NCBI RefSeq assembly: GCF_002090095.1
Contig: NZ_BBRJ01000002.1
Span: forward strand, 857,265-921,264
Source: Demequina sp. NBRC 110053
Lineage (GTDB): Bacteria > Actinomycetota > Actinomycetes > Actinomycetales > Demequinaceae
Length of the DNA stretch: 64,000 bases
Reading direction: 5' to 3'
The position numbers and the translations under genes were made by a program. Each line of letters begins with the position of its first letter. Positions within the stretch are counted from its first letter, which is position 1. The notes below the pieces were generated by a model, which saw nothing but the letters and a program-made list of their open reading frames with translations, was not told the origin of the DNA and ran no database searches. Positions 43,398 to 53,422 of the stretch are shown here, piece after piece.

Positions 43398-44057
43398 TCA
43401 GTCCAGGACAGTCGCGAGCAGCAATCCGTCGTAGCCCTTCGAGCCGACCGTCTGCAGCACGGTCCCCTCGACACGGGGATCGGCGCCCACGCGCTCGAGG
43501 ACTGCGCGCGAGCCCTGCACGCGCGCATCGGTCGATGCCGCATCGGCGACCGCGCCGTCGCGCACCACGTTGTCGACGATGACGATGCCACCAGGCCGCA
43601 TCCGCGTCATCGCCGCCTCGTAGTAGTGCACGTTGTGGGGCTTGTCCGCATCGATGAAGGCGAGGTCGAAGGGCTCGTCGTAGGCGAGCGTGACGAGGTT
43701 GTCGATGGCGGGCCCCACCCGGATGGTCACGCGGTGACCCACGCCGGCCTCGTCGAGACTGGCGCGTGCGACGGCCGCATGACGCTCATCGATCTCGAAG
43801 GTGACCACCTGCCCGCTCGGCGGCAGGGCACGCGCCAGGCACAGCGTCGAGTACCCACCCAGCGTGCCGAACTCGACGGCGCGCTCCGCGCCGATCGACC
43901 GGGCCAGCACGCTCAGCAGGGCTCCCTGCGCACGGCTGACGGCGATGTCGGGCAGCCCGGCCGAGCGCTGCGCGGCCAGCACCCGATCGCCATCGGGGTC
44001 CGCGCCGAGCACAGCCTCCTCGACATAGGTGTCGACGTTCGTCCAGCGCTGGTCCAT
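43398..44057 (-). CDS. Class I SAM-dependent O-methyltransferase
   Basis: A 219-residue member of the caffeoyl-CoA/catechol O-methyltransferase-like family. The SAM site is VEFGTLGGYSTLCLARAL, then VVTFEIDERHAAVARASL, the metal-binding FDLAFIDADKPHNVHYYE and GGIVIVDNVVRDGAVAD. Length and motifs are typical for bacterial divalent-metal-dependent members. The acceptor is unknown. A palindromic repeat separates it from the polyprenyl synthase gene. Confidence 0.9.
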   Translation of the reverse strand: MDQRWTNVDTYVEEAVLGADPDGDRVLAAQRSAGLPDIAVSRAQGALLSVLARSIGAERAVEFGTLGGYSTLCLARALPPSGQVVTFEIDERHAAVARASLDEAGVGHRVTIRVGPAIDNLVTLAYDEPFDLAFIDADKPHNVHYYEAAMTRMRPGGIVIVDNVVRDGAVADAASTDARVQGSRAVLERVGADPRVEGTVLQTVGSKGYDGLLLATVLD

Positions 44058-44124
44058 GGACCCACCCTAGAGGGCGGATGCACGGCCGAGGTGTCCGCGA
44101 GTGGACGCTCGACGATGTCCCGAA

Positions 44125-44193
44125 GTGCGCGAGTGGGGCCCAACTCGCTCACTTAGAGCCCTTGATGCGCGAGTTGGGCCCAATTCGCGCACC
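44125..44193. repeat. Tandem palindromic repeat, two 28-bp units
   Basis: Unit 1 (44125-44152) runs GTGCGCGAGTGGGGCCC then AACTCGCTCAC; unit 2 (44165-44192) runs ATGCGCGAGTTGGGCCC then AATTCGCGCAC. Each is a near-perfect palindrome; the centres are 40 bp apart. The spacer TTAGAGCCCTTG is, on the other strand, close to the spacer at 32566-32578. It lies between the polyprenyl synthase stop and the O-methyltransferase start. Confidence 0.7.
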
Positions 44194-44220
44194 TGGGGGA
44201 GGGACGATGCGCCCGCTGGG

Positions 44221-45219
44221 TCAGGCGGCCCGCGCCACGAGGGCGTCGGCGAAGGTGAGCAGCGCATCGCGCACCTCGCCGTCCGGCAGCGGCTCGACCG
44301 CGGCCTTGGCGCGCTGCGCCCAGTCCTGCGCGAGCCGGCTGGTCTGATCGACCACGTCGTGCACGGCGAGTCTCTCCACGACGCTCGCAAGGGCCTCGTC
44401 CGAGGCGAGGTCGCCGTCGATGTCGGCGAGCAGTGCCGCGTCCTGCGCCGTCGCGTCGCCGCTCGCGACCAGGGCGCGCAGCAGCAGGACGGGCATGGTG
44501 GGCACACCCTCGCGCAGGTCGGTGCCGGGTGTCTTGCCGGTCGTCTCAGCGTCCGAGCGCACGTCGATGACGTCGTCGGCGAGCTGGAACGCGACGCCGG
44601 CGAGCTCACCGTACTCCGTGACGCACTGGACCACGCTGGGCGTGCAGCCGGCGAACATCGCGCCAAAGCGCGCTGATGTCGCGATCAGCGATCCCGTCTT
44701 GTCAGCGAGCACCTGGACGTAGTGCTCGATCGGGTCGTCCTCTGGCGCGGGACCGACGGTCTCATGAAGCTGGCCCAGGCACAACCGCTCGAACGTCTGC
44801 GCCTGGATGCGCACGGCCTCCGGCCCGAGGCCGGCGACCACGCGCGAGGCTCGTGCGAAGAGCAGGTCCCCGGTGAGGATCGCCACGGAGTTGCCCCACA
44901 CCTCGTGCGCGGCCGGTGCTCCGCGCCGCGTGGGCGCGGAGTCCATGACGTCGTCGTGGTAGAGCGTTGCGAGATGCGTCAGCTCGACCACGACGCCAGC
45001 CTCGACCACCTCGGGTCGGGCGCCGTCGCCCAGCTGTGCGGTCAGCAGCGTCAGCATCGGCCTCAGTCGCTTGCCCCCAGCGTCCACGAGGTGGCGGGAG
45101 GTGGCGTCCGCGAGGCGATCCGACTGCGCCACCGCATCCCGCAGCCGCTCCTCGACGAGTGCGAGGCGGGGCGTCAGCTTGGCGTCGAGCGACGGCGAGC
45201 CGAGCGGCAGCTGGGTCAT
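44221..45219 (-). CDS. Polyprenyl diphosphate synthase
   Basis: A 332-residue trans-prenyl elongase. The first Asp-rich motif is LYHDDVMDSAPTRRG and the second FQLADDVIDVRSD; the upstream GGKRLRPML and the HEVWGNSVAILTGDLLFARA helix are typical. Family members in this position beside nuoN make the long (C40-C45) side chain of menaquinone. Product length is set by bulky residues before the first motif (LATLY), which I cannot read to a firm chain length. It is 8 bp past the nuoN stop and may be in the nuo transcript. Confidence 0.9.
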   Translation of the reverse strand: MTQLPLGSPSLDAKLTPRLALVEERLRDAVAQSDRLADATSRHLVDAGGKRLRPMLTLLTAQLGDGARPEVVEAGVVVELTHLATLYHDDVMDSAPTRRGAPAAHEVWGNSVAILTGDLLFARASRVVAGLGPEAVRIQAQTFERLCLGQLHETVGPAPEDDPIEHYVQVLADKTGSLIATSARFGAMFAGCTPSVVQCVTEYGELAGVAFQLADDVIDVRSDAETTGKTPGTDLREGVPTMPVLLLRALVASGDATAQDAALLADIDGDLASDEALASVVERLAVHDVVDQTSRLAQDWAQRAKAAVEPLPDGEVRDALLTFADALVARAA

Positions 45220-45227
45220 CGGAGGGC

Positions 45228-46808
45228 TCAGCCGTTCGGCAGCACGAGGAACTGCGCGGCGTCGGCGTAGACGTCGAGCACGCCGGAGGGCAGGATTCCG
45301 AGCACGAGCACAGCTGCGGCGGTCACCATGATCACCAGCCTAGCGAGCGAGCCATCCTCCACCTCGATCGCATCCTCAGCGCCGTCGGGCACGTCCGTCA
45401 GGAACATCAGCACCACGAGCCTGACGTAGAAGAACGCGGCGACGGCCGAGGCGATCACACCGATCAGCACGAGGGGCCAGCCGCCGCCGGCGACCGCAGC
45501 GGAGAACACCTCGAACTTGGCGATGAAGCCGGCCGTGAGCGGGATGCCGGCGAAGGACAGCAGGAACAGTGCCATCGCGCCCGCCAGCAGCGGTGAGCGC
45601 CTTCCCAGCCCGGCCCACTGGCCGAGCCGGACAGCCTCCGCGCCCACGCCGCCGTCCTCGCCGCGCTCGCGCACCTGCGAGACCACCGCGAAGGCGCCGA
45701 TGGTCGCGAGACCGTAGGCGAGCAGGTAGAACGGCAGCGCGGCGATCGCCTCCTCGGTGAAGCCTGCGAAGGCCACCAGGATGAAGCCGGCGTGCGCGAC
45801 CGAAGAGTAGGCGAGCATGCGCTTGATGTTGGTCTGCACCAGCGCGAGCACGGTGCCGAGCGCCATCGAGGCGATGGCGACGGCCCAGAACACCCAGCTC
45901 ATCTCCCACTCGAGGGGGTAGAGCGAGGTGTAGACGATGCGCACGAGAGCGGCCGTCGCCGCCGCCTTGGTCGCCGCTCCCATGAACGCGGTGACCGGGG
46001 TGGGGGCGCCCTGGTAGGCATCCGGCGTCCATGAGTGGAATGGCACGGCGCCGATCTTGAACAGCAGGCCCACGAGCACCAGCGCCACGCCGGCGAGCAG
46101 GAGGGGCTCGCGGCCGCTGATCGCATCGATGCCGCGTCCGACCTCGACGAACGACGTCTGCGTGGTCGCACCGTAGACGAGCGCCACGCCGAACAGGTAC
46201 AGCGCGGACGAGAAGGCGCCCAGCAGGAAGTACTTGAGCGCCGCCTCCTGAGACATCAGACGCCGGCGGCGCGCGAGCGCCACCATGATGTACAGCGCGA
46301 GCGAGAAGACCTCGAGCGCGACGAACAGGAACACGTAGTCCGTCACGCACGTGAACAGCATCATCCCGCCCACCGCGAAGAGCAGCAGCGGGAAGACCTC
46401 GGTCGCCTCGAAGCCGCGGCGGCGGGCGACGGTCTCCTCGATCGAGCCGGGCGCGGTCGAGCCGAGCGGGGTGAATGCCGACTCCCCGGCGCGGGTGCGC
46501 GACGCGAACAGGATCAGGCCGAGGATGCCGAACACGAGCAGCATGGTCTGCCATGCGAGGGACTGGCGGTCCACCGTCAGCATGGACTGGGCGACGACGG
46601 TGCCGCCGCCCTCGAGCGCCACCCACTGGACTATTGCCACGCCGAGCGCGACGACCAGCGCGATCAGGCTGTAGACGAACTGCACCGAGCGGCGCGTCGC
46701 CGGCGTGCGGATGAACGCCTCGATGAGCACGCCGATGGCGGCCGCGCCGAGCACGATGATGATGGGGGCCAGCGGCGCCCACGAGATCTCGGGGGTCACG
46801 AAGTTCAC
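45228..46808 (-). CDS. nuoN: NADH-quinone oxidoreductase subunit N
   Basis: A proton-pumping antiporter-like subunit of complex I, 526 residues with about fourteen helices. Recognisable parts are ALRYFLLG-like EAALKYFLLGAFSSALYLFG, the conserved Lys region LLFKIGAVPFHSWTPDAYQG and VGALVQTN-like LALVQTNIKRMLAYSSVAHA. The GTG start overlaps the nuoM stop by 4 nt. It is the last of the fourteen nuo genes. Confidence 0.95.
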   Translation of the reverse strand: MNFVTPEISWAPLAPIIIVLGAAAIGVLIEAFIRTPATRRSVQFVYSLIALVVALGVAIVQWVALEGGGTVVAQSMLTVDRQSLAWQTMLLVFGILGLILFASRTRAGESAFTPLGSTAPGSIEETVARRRGFEATEVFPLLLFAVGGMMLFTCVTDYVFLFVALEVFSLALYIMVALARRRRLMSQEAALKYFLLGAFSSALYLFGVALVYGATTQTSFVEVGRGIDAISGREPLLLAGVALVLVGLLFKIGAVPFHSWTPDAYQGAPTPVTAFMGAATKAAATAALVRIVYTSLYPLEWEMSWVFWAVAIASMALGTVLALVQTNIKRMLAYSSVAHAGFILVAFAGFTEEAIAALPFYLLAYGLATIGAFAVVSQVRERGEDGGVGAEAVRLGQWAGLGRRSPLLAGAMALFLLSFAGIPLTAGFIAKFEVFSAAVAGGGWPLVLIGVIASAVAAFFYVRLVVLMFLTDVPDGAEDAIEVEDGSLARLVIMVTAAAVLVLGILPSGVLDVYADAAQFLVLPNG

Positions 46809-48301
46809 GCGCCGGCCTCCTCGATGGTGACCTGGGCGACCACGTCAGCAGACGGCTCGCGCAGGTAGTCGATGGCGACGCCGGGAGCGAAGCCCAGCAG
46901 CACCATCAGGGCGATGAGCGGCCAGGCGACGAGCCGCTCGCGCAGGGTCAGGTCGCGCACCGCCGGCACGGGCTCGGGCACAGGCCCGGTGAACACGCGC
47001 TGGTAGGTGCGCAGGATGTACAGCGCCGCGAGCACCACGGAGATCGCCGAGATGATGACCGCGACGGCAGCCACGGGGTACGCGCCCACGAACACCATGA
47101 TCTCCGACACGAACGGCGACAGCCCCGGCAGCGACAGGGAGGACAGGCCGACGACGAGGAAGGTCCCGGCGAACACCGGCACCACCCGCTGCAGACCGCC
47201 GTAGGCCTCGACGTCCGCCGTGCCCGTGCGAGCGACCAGGAAGCCCACGAGCAGGAACAGCGCGCCCGTCGACAGTCCGTGGTTGAACATGTACAGCGCG
47301 GCACCCTCGATGGACGTCTGCTGGAACGCGAAGATGCCCAGGATCATCACGCCGAAGTGGCTCACGGAGGTGAACGCGACCAGGCGCATCATGTCCCGCT
47401 GCCCGATCGCGAGCAGTGCGCCGTAGATCACGGAGATGACGGCGAACACGATGATGCCGGGCGCGGCCCACTGCGCGGCCTCAGGGAACAGCACCAGGCA
47501 CAGCGAGATCATGCCGAAGGTGCCGATCTTGTCGAGCACCGCGACGAGCAGGGCGGTCGTGCCCGGGCGCGCCGTCTCGGCCACGTCGGGAAGCCACGTG
47601 TGCACCGGCACCATGGGCGCCTTGATCGCGAAGGCCAGGAAGAAAGCCAGGAACATCAGTCGCTCCTGGCCCACGGACAGGTCCAGCGACCCGGTGAGGC
47701 CATCCGTGAGGAACGCCTGCTCGCCGCCGGGGCCCGCGAAGTACAGCGCCACCACCGCGACGAGCATGATGAGGCCGCCCGCGAGCGAGAACAGCAGGAA
47801 CTTCACCGCGGCGTAGCGGCGCTGCAGGCCGCCGAACCGGCCGATCATGAAGTACAGCGGGATCAGCATGGCCTCGAACAGCACGTAGAACAGGAACACG
47901 TCGCGCGCGGCGAAGATGCCGACCATGAAGCTGAGCGACACCAGGATGAGCGCCATGTAGTCGCGGCGCGCCTTGACGTCCTTGTCCTCGCGCCACGCGG
48001 CGAGGATCGCGAGCGGGGTGAGGATCACGGACAGAGCGATGAGCAGCAGGCCGATGCCATTGATGCCGAGCGCCCAGCTGGTGCCGATCTGCGGGATCCA
48101 GGCGTAGGTCTCGGAGAACTGGAACGCGCCGGCATCACCCTTGTCGAACTGGAGCGCCATGATGGCGAACAGCACGATCTCGATGACGGTCACGCCCAGC
48201 GCGACCTCGCGGGCGCGGCTGCGCGCCGATGCGGGAAGGGCCCACAGCACCGCGGCGCCCACGGCGGGCAGCGCGACGAGGATGGTCAGGAACGGGAACA
48301 C
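46805..48301 (-). CDS. nuoM: NADH-quinone oxidoreductase subunit M
   Basis: The 498-residue antiporter-like subunit M. Conserved segments are VLFEAMLIPLYFMIGRFGG (with the key helix-5 Glu), FLAFAIKAPMVPVHTWLPDV (key Lys) and RDMMRLVAFTSVSHFGVMIL. A GTG start at 48301 lies 3 bp from the nuoL stop. It forms the second of three in-line proton channels. Confidence 0.96.
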   Translation of the reverse strand: MFPFLTILVALPAVGAAVLWALPASARSRAREVALGVTVIEIVLFAIMALQFDKGDAGAFQFSETYAWIPQIGTSWALGINGIGLLLIALSVILTPLAILAAWREDKDVKARRDYMALILVSLSFMVGIFAARDVFLFYVLFEAMLIPLYFMIGRFGGLQRRYAAVKFLLFSLAGGLIMLVAVVALYFAGPGGEQAFLTDGLTGSLDLSVGQERLMFLAFFLAFAIKAPMVPVHTWLPDVAETARPGTTALLVAVLDKIGTFGMISLCLVLFPEAAQWAAPGIIVFAVISVIYGALLAIGQRDMMRLVAFTSVSHFGVMILGIFAFQQTSIEGAALYMFNHGLSTGALFLLVGFLVARTGTADVEAYGGLQRVVPVFAGTFLVVGLSSLSLPGLSPFVSEIMVFVGAYPVAAVAVIISAISVVLAALYILRTYQRVFTGPVPEPVPAVRDLTLRERLVAWPLIALMVLLGFAPGVAIDYLREPSADVVAQVTIEEAGA

Positions 48302-48304
48302 GGC

Positions 48305-50185
48305 TTAGAGACCCCCCACCACGATGACGGCAGCCAGAATGACGAGACCTACGAGCATGGTCGCGGCGTAGGAGCGGACCTGGCCGTTCTGGAGGCGGCG
48401 CGAGGCCTCCCCCAGGCTGGCCCACCCGCGCGCCTGCTTGTTGACCGCGCCGTCGACGACGGCGGCGTCCACATAGACCAGCGTGCGGGTCAGGTGCTGA
48501 CCGGGGCGCTGGAACACCGCGCGGTTGACCGAGTCCTGGAAGAAGTCGCTGCGGGCGGTGATGGTCGCGAGGGACGCCGCCGGCGCCTCCTCGGGCACGT
48601 CGCCGCGACCGTACTTGAACCACGCCAACGCCGCGCCCAGCACGACCAGGATGAGCGTGGCGGCGATGATCACGGGGATCGGCAGCACGGGCTCGTGGTG
48701 CTCGGCGTGGCCGGTGACGGGCTCGAGCCAGTGGGTGAAACGGTCGCCCACGGCGAGGAACAGTCCGAGGAAGGCCGAGCCGACGGCGAGGATGATCATC
48801 GGCACCGTCATGAGCGCGGGGCTCTCGTGCGGGTGCTGGTCGTCCGTCCACCGCGCCTTGCCGTGGAAGGTCATGAAGAACAGGCGCGACATGTAGAACG
48901 CCGTCAGACCGGCGCCGATGAGCGCCGCTCCGCCGAACACCCAGGGCTGCCAGCCTTCGCCCACGAACGCTGCCTCGATGATCTTGTCCTTCGAGAAGTA
49001 GCCCGAGAAGGGCGGGACGCCCAGGATCGCGAGCCAGCCGAGCCCGAAGGTCACCCACGTCACCACCATCGCGGTGCGCAGCGCCCCGAACCGGCGCATG
49101 TCCACCTGGTCCTTCATGCCGTGCATGACGGAGCCGGCGCCCAGGAACATGCCGGCCTTGAAGAAGCCGTGCGTGACGAGGTGGAAGATGGCGAACGCGT
49201 AGCCGATGGGCCCAAGCCCGGCGGCGAGCATCATGTAGCCGATCTGAGACATCGTCGAGGCGGCGAGCGCCTTCTTGATGTCGTCCTTGGCCATGCCGAT
49301 GAACGCGCCCAGCAGCAGCGTGAACGCGCCCACGGCGGCGACCACCACCTGCGCGTCGGGCGCGCCGTTGAACACGGGCGCGGAGCGGACGATGAGGTAC
49401 ACGCCGGCCGTCACCATGGTCGCGGCGTGGATGAGCGCGGAGACGGGTGTGGGGCCGGCCATCGCGTCGCCCAGCCAGGACTGCAGCGGGAACTGTGCGG
49501 ATTTTCCACACGCGGCGACCAGCAGCATCAGGCCGATGGCCGTGAGCTGGGCGGTGGTCGCGGCCGGCGCCGACTCGGCGACGGTCGCGAAGTCCAGGCC
49601 GCCGAAGTAGGTGAACATCAGACCCATCGCGATGATGAGGCCGATGTCTCCCACACGGTTGACGAAGAACGCCTTGTTCGCGGCCGTCGCGTACTCCCGC
49701 CTCTGGTTCCAGAAGCCGATGAGCAGGTAGGAGGCCAGGCCCACACCCTCCCAGCCGACGAACAGCAGCAGGTACGAGTCCGCGAGGACCAGCAGCAGCA
49801 TCGCTGCGACGAACAGGTTGAGGTAGGCGAAGAAGCGACGGCGGTCGGGGTCGTGCTCCATGTACGCCACGGAGTACACGTGGATCAGCGTGCCCACGAA
49901 GGTGATGAGCAGCACGAACGTGATGGACAGCGGGTCAGCGAGCAGGCCGACGTCGACCTGCAGGTCGCCACCGGGGATGAACCTGTACAGGGTGGTGTCG
50001 AGCGCTCGCTCCTCAGCGGGCTTGCCCAGCATCTCGAGCAGAGCCCCGGCGCCCACAAGGAAGGCGCCGCCCGAGGCGGCGACTCCTGCCCAGTGACCCC
50101 ACGCATCGGCCCTGCGTCCCAGACACAGGAGGATCGCGGCGCTCGCCAGCGGCAGCGCGATGGCGAGCCAGATCAGTGACTGCAT
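48305..50185 (-). CDS. nuoL: NADH-quinone oxidoreductase subunit L
   Basis: The 626-residue distal antiporter-like subunit. It shows [17 protein letters not shown] (key Glu), [20 protein letters not shown] with [15 protein letters not shown], and [20 protein letters not shown]. The C-terminal 80 residues should include the lateral helix that runs along the membrane arm. The gap to nuoK is 7 bp. Confidence 0.96.
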   Translation of the reverse strand: MQSLIWLAIALPLASAAILLCLGRRADAWGHWAGVAASGGAFLVGAGALLEMLGKPAEERALDTTLYRFIPGGDLQVDVGLLADPLSITFVLLITFVGTLIHVYSVAYMEHDPDRRRFFAYLNLFVAAMLLLVLADSYLLLFVGWEGVGLASYLLIGFWNQRREYATAANKAFFVNRVGDIGLIIAMGLMFTYFGGLDFATVAESAPAATTAQLTAIGLMLLVAACGKSAQFPLQSWLGDAMAGPTPVSALIHAATMVTAGVYLIVRSAPVFNGAPDAQVVVAAVGAFTLLLGAFIGMAKDDIKKALAASTMSQIGYMMLAAGLGPIGYAFAIFHLVTHGFFKAGMFLGAGSVMHGMKDQVDMRRFGALRTAMVVTWVTFGLGWLAILGVPPFSGYFSKDKIIEAAFVGEGWQPWVFGGAALIGAGLTAFYMSRLFFMTFHGKARWTDDQHPHESPALMTVPMIILAVGSAFLGLFLAVGDRFTHWLEPVTGHAEHHEPVLPIPVIIAATLILVVLGAALAWFKYGRGDVPEEAPAASLATITARSDFFQDSVNRAVFQRPGQHLTRTLVYVDAAVVDGAVNKQARGWASLGEASRRLQNGQVRSYAATMLVGLVILAAVIVVGGL

Positions 50186-50192
50186 TGCAGGC

Positions 50193-50492
50193 TTATCCCT
50201 TCAGCTCGGCGGGTTCGTCGAGCGAGATGGTCTGGCGGGCGCGGAACACCGCGATGATGATCGCGAGGCCCACCACCACCTCGGCAGCGGCGACGACCAT
50301 GACGAAGAACGCCATGATCTGGCCGTCGAGCTGACCGTGGAGACGGGAGAAGGCGACCAGCGCGAGGTTGGCCGCGTTGAGCATGAGCTCGACACCCATG
50401 AAGGCGACGATGGCATTGCGGCGTAGCAGCACGGCCGCGGAGCCGATCGAGAACAGGATCGCGGCGAGGTAGACGAAGGCCATGGCGTTCAC
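50193..50492 (-). CDS. nuoK: NADH-quinone oxidoreductase subunit K
   Basis: A 99-residue three-helix subunit with two membrane-embedded glutamates. Glu is seen in [18 protein letters not shown] and in [18 protein letters not shown], the two sites linking proton channels. The GTG start overlaps the nuoJ stop by 4 nt. Confidence 0.95.
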   Translation of the reverse strand: MNAMAFVYLAAILFSIGSAAVLLRRNAIVAFMGVELMLNAANLALVAFSRLHGQLDGQIMAFFVMVVAAAEVVVGLAIIIAVFRARQTISLDEPAELKG

Positions 50493-51292
50493 TTGCCGTC
50501 CTCCTCGCTCGCGCGGGGCGCGCGCTGGTCAGACTCCCGCGAGGGCGCGTGGTGCGGCCGCTGGTGGTCCTCGGGGTTGGCGGTGCTGTCGAGGCGCTCC
50601 CGGAACTCGGCGCCGTCCGACATCTGATCGCGCACCTCGAGCACGCGCGAGACCGAGTGCTCGATGGGGTTGCCGTCCGGGTCGAGCGCAGGGACGTCGA
50701 GCGCGTTGTGGCGCGCGAAGACGCCCGGCATGGGCTTGTTGACCGGGTCCGCGCCGGCGAGCACACGCGCGGCGTGCAGCTCCGCCTGAGTCTTGCGCGG
50801 CAGGAGGCGCGGCGTGTGCGTCATCACGAGCGCGCCGATCGCGGCCGTGATGAGGAGCATCCCGAGGACCTCCATGACGAGCACGTAGCGGTCGAAGAGC
50901 ACGAGCGCGATCGCCTCGGGATCGCCCACGACCTCGTCCGCCGGCGCGATCGTCACGCGGCCGATCACCGCGATCAGCAGCACGGCGAGGCCGCCGGCGG
51001 TGAAGAACGCTATCCACCGCTGACCCTTGATGGTCTCCTTGAGGTTCTCCCGCTGGTCGACGCCCACCAGCATCAGCACGAACAGGAACAGCATCATCAC
51101 GGCGCCGGTGTAGACGACGATCTGCACCACGCCCAGGAAAGGCGCGCCGAGGCCGACGTAGGCCGCGGCGAGCCCGACCATGACCAGCACGATCGACATG
51201 GCGATGTGCACGGCCTTGCGCGCGAACAGCAGGGCGAGCGAGGGGATCACCGTCAGCAGGGCGACCACCCAGAACAGCACGGGGCTAACCAC
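50489..51292 (-). CDS. nuoJ: NADH-quinone oxidoreductase subunit J
   Basis: A 267-residue subunit with five helices in the first 160 residues, including [20 protein letters not shown] (the helix that changes shape on turnover). The remaining 100 residues form a charged hydrophilic tail, as in other actinobacterial NuoJ. The GTG start overlaps the end of nuoI by 8 bp. Confidence 0.93.
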   Translation of the reverse strand: MVSPVLFWVVALLTVIPSLALLFARKAVHIAMSIVLVMVGLAAAYVGLGAPFLGVVQIVVYTGAVMMLFLFVLMLVGVDQRENLKETIKGQRWIAFFTAGGLAVLLIAVIGRVTIAPADEVVGDPEAIALVLFDRYVLVMEVLGMLLITAAIGALVMTHTPRLLPRKTQAELHAARVLAGADPVNKPMPGVFARHNALDVPALDPDGNPIEHSVSRVLEVRDQMSDGAEFRERLDSTANPEDHQRPHHAPSRESDQRAPRASEEDGK

Positions 51293-52046
51293 GGGTGCGA
51301 CCTCCCACCGGGCCGGCGGGGCCGCTCAGCGCGGCATCCGGGGACTGCTGCGCGGGGCGCGAGCTGGCATCGTCCTCAGCGGAGCGGTTCTCGGGCAGCG
51401 TCGGGTCATCGGGCCGGCGCTCGCGCACCCAGGCCGTCTGCTCCTGGACCACCTGGGTCACATCGCCCTTGTAGTAGTCGTCATCGACCGTGCCGGGGAC
51501 CATGGGGTGCGGAGCGGCGAGCATGCCGTCCTCCATGGGCGCCAGCAGATCCTGCTTCTCGTAGATGAGGCCCTCGCGCGTGGGTCCCGCCAGCTCGTAC
51601 TCGTTGGTCATGGTGAGCGCACGGGTGGGGCACGCCTCGATGCACAGGCCGCAGAAGATGCAGCGCAGGTAGTTGATCTGGTAGACGCGGCCGTAGCGCT
51701 CGCCCGGCGAGTACTGGGCGTCCTCGGTGTTCGAGTCGGCCTCGACGTAGATGGCGTCCGCTGGGCACGCCCACGCGCACAGCTCGCAGCCGATGCACTT
51801 CTCGAGGCCGTCCGCGTAGCGATTGAGCTGGTGGCGGCCGTGGTAGCGGGGCATCGCCGGGGTCTTCTCGTCCGGGTACTGCTCGGTCACGGTGGGTCGG
51901 AAGAAGTTGCGCAGCGTCACGCCGAACCCGGCGACGGGCGCGAAGGTCTTCGCGATGGGTCCGTACTCGGGGAAGTTCGACTCGAAGCGCTGAGCCTCCC
52001 CGTCGCGCTCGCGATTCACCTTCCAGACGTCGTCGTGCTCGCTCAT
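51285..52046 (-). CDS. nuoI: NADH-quinone oxidoreductase subunit I
   Basis: A 253-residue ferredoxin-like subunit carrying clusters N6a and N6b. Its two 4Fe-4S motifs are [12 protein letters not shown] and [12 protein letters not shown]. The tail after the second motif is about 95 residues, longer than in E. coli NuoI and rich in Pro, Asp and Glu. The ATG at 52046 ([16 protein letters not shown]) overlaps the nuoH stop by 4 nt; the longer frame upstream is antisense-style noise over nuoH. Confidence 0.95.
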   Translation of the reverse strand: MSEHDDVWKVNRERDGEAQRFESNFPEYGPIAKTFAPVAGFGVTLRNFFRPTVTEQYPDEKTPAMPRYHGRHQLNRYADGLEKCIGCELCAWACPADAIYVEADSNTEDAQYSPGERYGRVYQINYLRCIFCGLCIEACPTRALTMTNEYELAGPTREGLIYEKQDLLAPMEDGMLAAPHPMVPGTVDDDYYKGDVTQVVQEQTAWVRERRPDDPTLPENRSAEDDASSRPAQQSPDAALSGPAGPVGGRTRG

Positions 52047-53422
52047 GCGGGCTCTCCTTGCGTATCGACGGCTTGCTTGTCGACGGCTTGCGTGTCGGCG
52101 GCGCCGGTGCGCGCCTCGACGGTCCTTCCGGACCGGGGCGACGCTGGCAGGGTCTGGTGGGGCAGCGGGGGCACCGGGTAGCCGCCCGCGAAGGCATCGA
52201 GCTCCTCCGGCTCGGGCTCGGGCTCCGGCTGGGGCTCGCCCTTGATGAAGCTGATCACCGCGATGGTCAGCAGCACGGCGACCAGGCCGGCGACCGCGTC
52301 GAACACGTTGAGGTCGCGGCCCCACGCCGCGAACGCCTGGCGGCCCACGGCGAAGAACACGAGCCAGCCGAGTCCGACCGGGATGAGGATCTTCCATCCG
52401 AACTTCATGAACTGGTCGTAGCGGAATCGCAGCAGCGAGCCGCGGATCCACACGAACAGGAACATCAGCAGCCAGATCTTGATGATCAGCCAGATGGGCG
52501 GGAAGATCCCCGAGTTGAGCATCTCCGCGCCGGGCCACGAGGCGGGCCACGGCGCGCGCCAGCCGCCCATGAACAGCGTCGCCGCGACCGCGGACACGTT
52601 GATCATGTTCATGTACTCCGCGAGGAAGAACCATGCGAACTTCATCGACGAGTACTCGGTCATGAAGCCCGCGACAAGCTCGCCCTCGGCCTCGGGCAGG
52701 TCGAAGGGCAGGCGGTTGGTCTCGCCCACCATCGAGATGATGTAGAGCACGAAGGCGGGGAACAGCGGCCAGATCCACCAGCGGTCGGTCTGGGACTCGA
52801 CGATGCCCGAGGTGGACATGGTGCCCGCCAGCAGGAACACGGTGACGAACGCGAGCCCCATCGCGAGCTCGTAGGAGATCACCTGGGCGGTGGAGCGGAT
52901 CGCGCCCATGAGCGGGTACGTCGACCCCGAGGCCCAGCCGCCCAGGACGATGCCGTACACGCCGAGCGCGGCGCACGCGAGGATGAACAGGATCGCGACG
53001 GGGAAGTCGGTCAGCATCAACGGCGTGTGCACGTCGGTGAACGGGATGTGGGTGACCGGGCCGAACGGGATCACGGAGAAGATCAGGAAGGCGCAGAACA
53101 CGGAGATCGCCGGCGCGGCGATGTAGAGCACCTTGTCAGCGGCGCGGACGGTGATGTCCTCCTTGAACAGCAGCTTCATCGCGTCCATGACGGACTGCAG
53201 CAGTCCGAACGGGCCGTGGCGGTTGGGGCCGGGGCGCTCCTGGAGGCGGCCGATCACGCGGCGCTCGAACCACACCGCGAACAGCACGGAGGTCAGCAGG
53301 AACACCAGGATGATCACGGCCTTGATGATCGAGATCCAGATGGAGTCGTTCGCCAGCGCCTCGGTCACGGTGAGATCAGCCGGGTCGGCCACCTCCGTGG
53401 CGAGCAGGGACAGGCCGTGCAT
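52043..53422 (-). CDS. nuoH: NADH-quinone oxidoreductase subunit H
   Basis: A 459-residue membrane subunit forming the quinone-binding chamber entrance. It contains [40 protein letters not shown] and [20 protein letters not shown]. After the last helix comes a 65-residue tail with an [12 protein letters not shown] run and a short repeat ([13 protein letters not shown]). The start at 53422 (MHGLSLLA) overlaps the nuoG stop by 1 nt (TGATG). Confidence 0.95.
   Translation of the reverse strand: MHGLSLLATEVADPADLTVTEALANDSIWISIIKAVIILVFLLTSVLFAVWFERRVIGRLQERPGPNRHGPFGLLQSVMDAMKLLFKEDITVRAADKVLYIAAPAISVFCAFLIFSVIPFGPVTHIPFTDVHTPLMLTDFPVAILFILACAALGVYGIVLGGWASGSTYPLMGAIRSTAQVISYELAMGLAFVTVFLLAGTMSTSGIVESQTDRWWIWPLFPAFVLYIISMVGETNRLPFDLPEAEGELVAGFMTEYSSMKFAWFFLAEYMNMINVSAVAATLFMGGWRAPWPASWPGAEMLNSGIFPPIWLIIKIWLLMFLFVWIRGSLLRFRYDQFMKFGWKILIPVGLGWLVFFAVGRQAFAAWGRDLNVFDAVAGLVAVLLTIAVISFIKGEPQPEPEPEPEELDAFAGGYPVPPLPHQTLPASPRSGRTVEARTGAADTQAVDKQAVDTQGEPA

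Noticed and set aside
47279..50179. 966-codon open frame on the plus strand opposite nuoM and nuoL
   Set aside because: It is the antisense shadow expected at high GC: His/Glu/Asp/Arg-rich low complexity with no domain, lying over well-recognised nuo genes.
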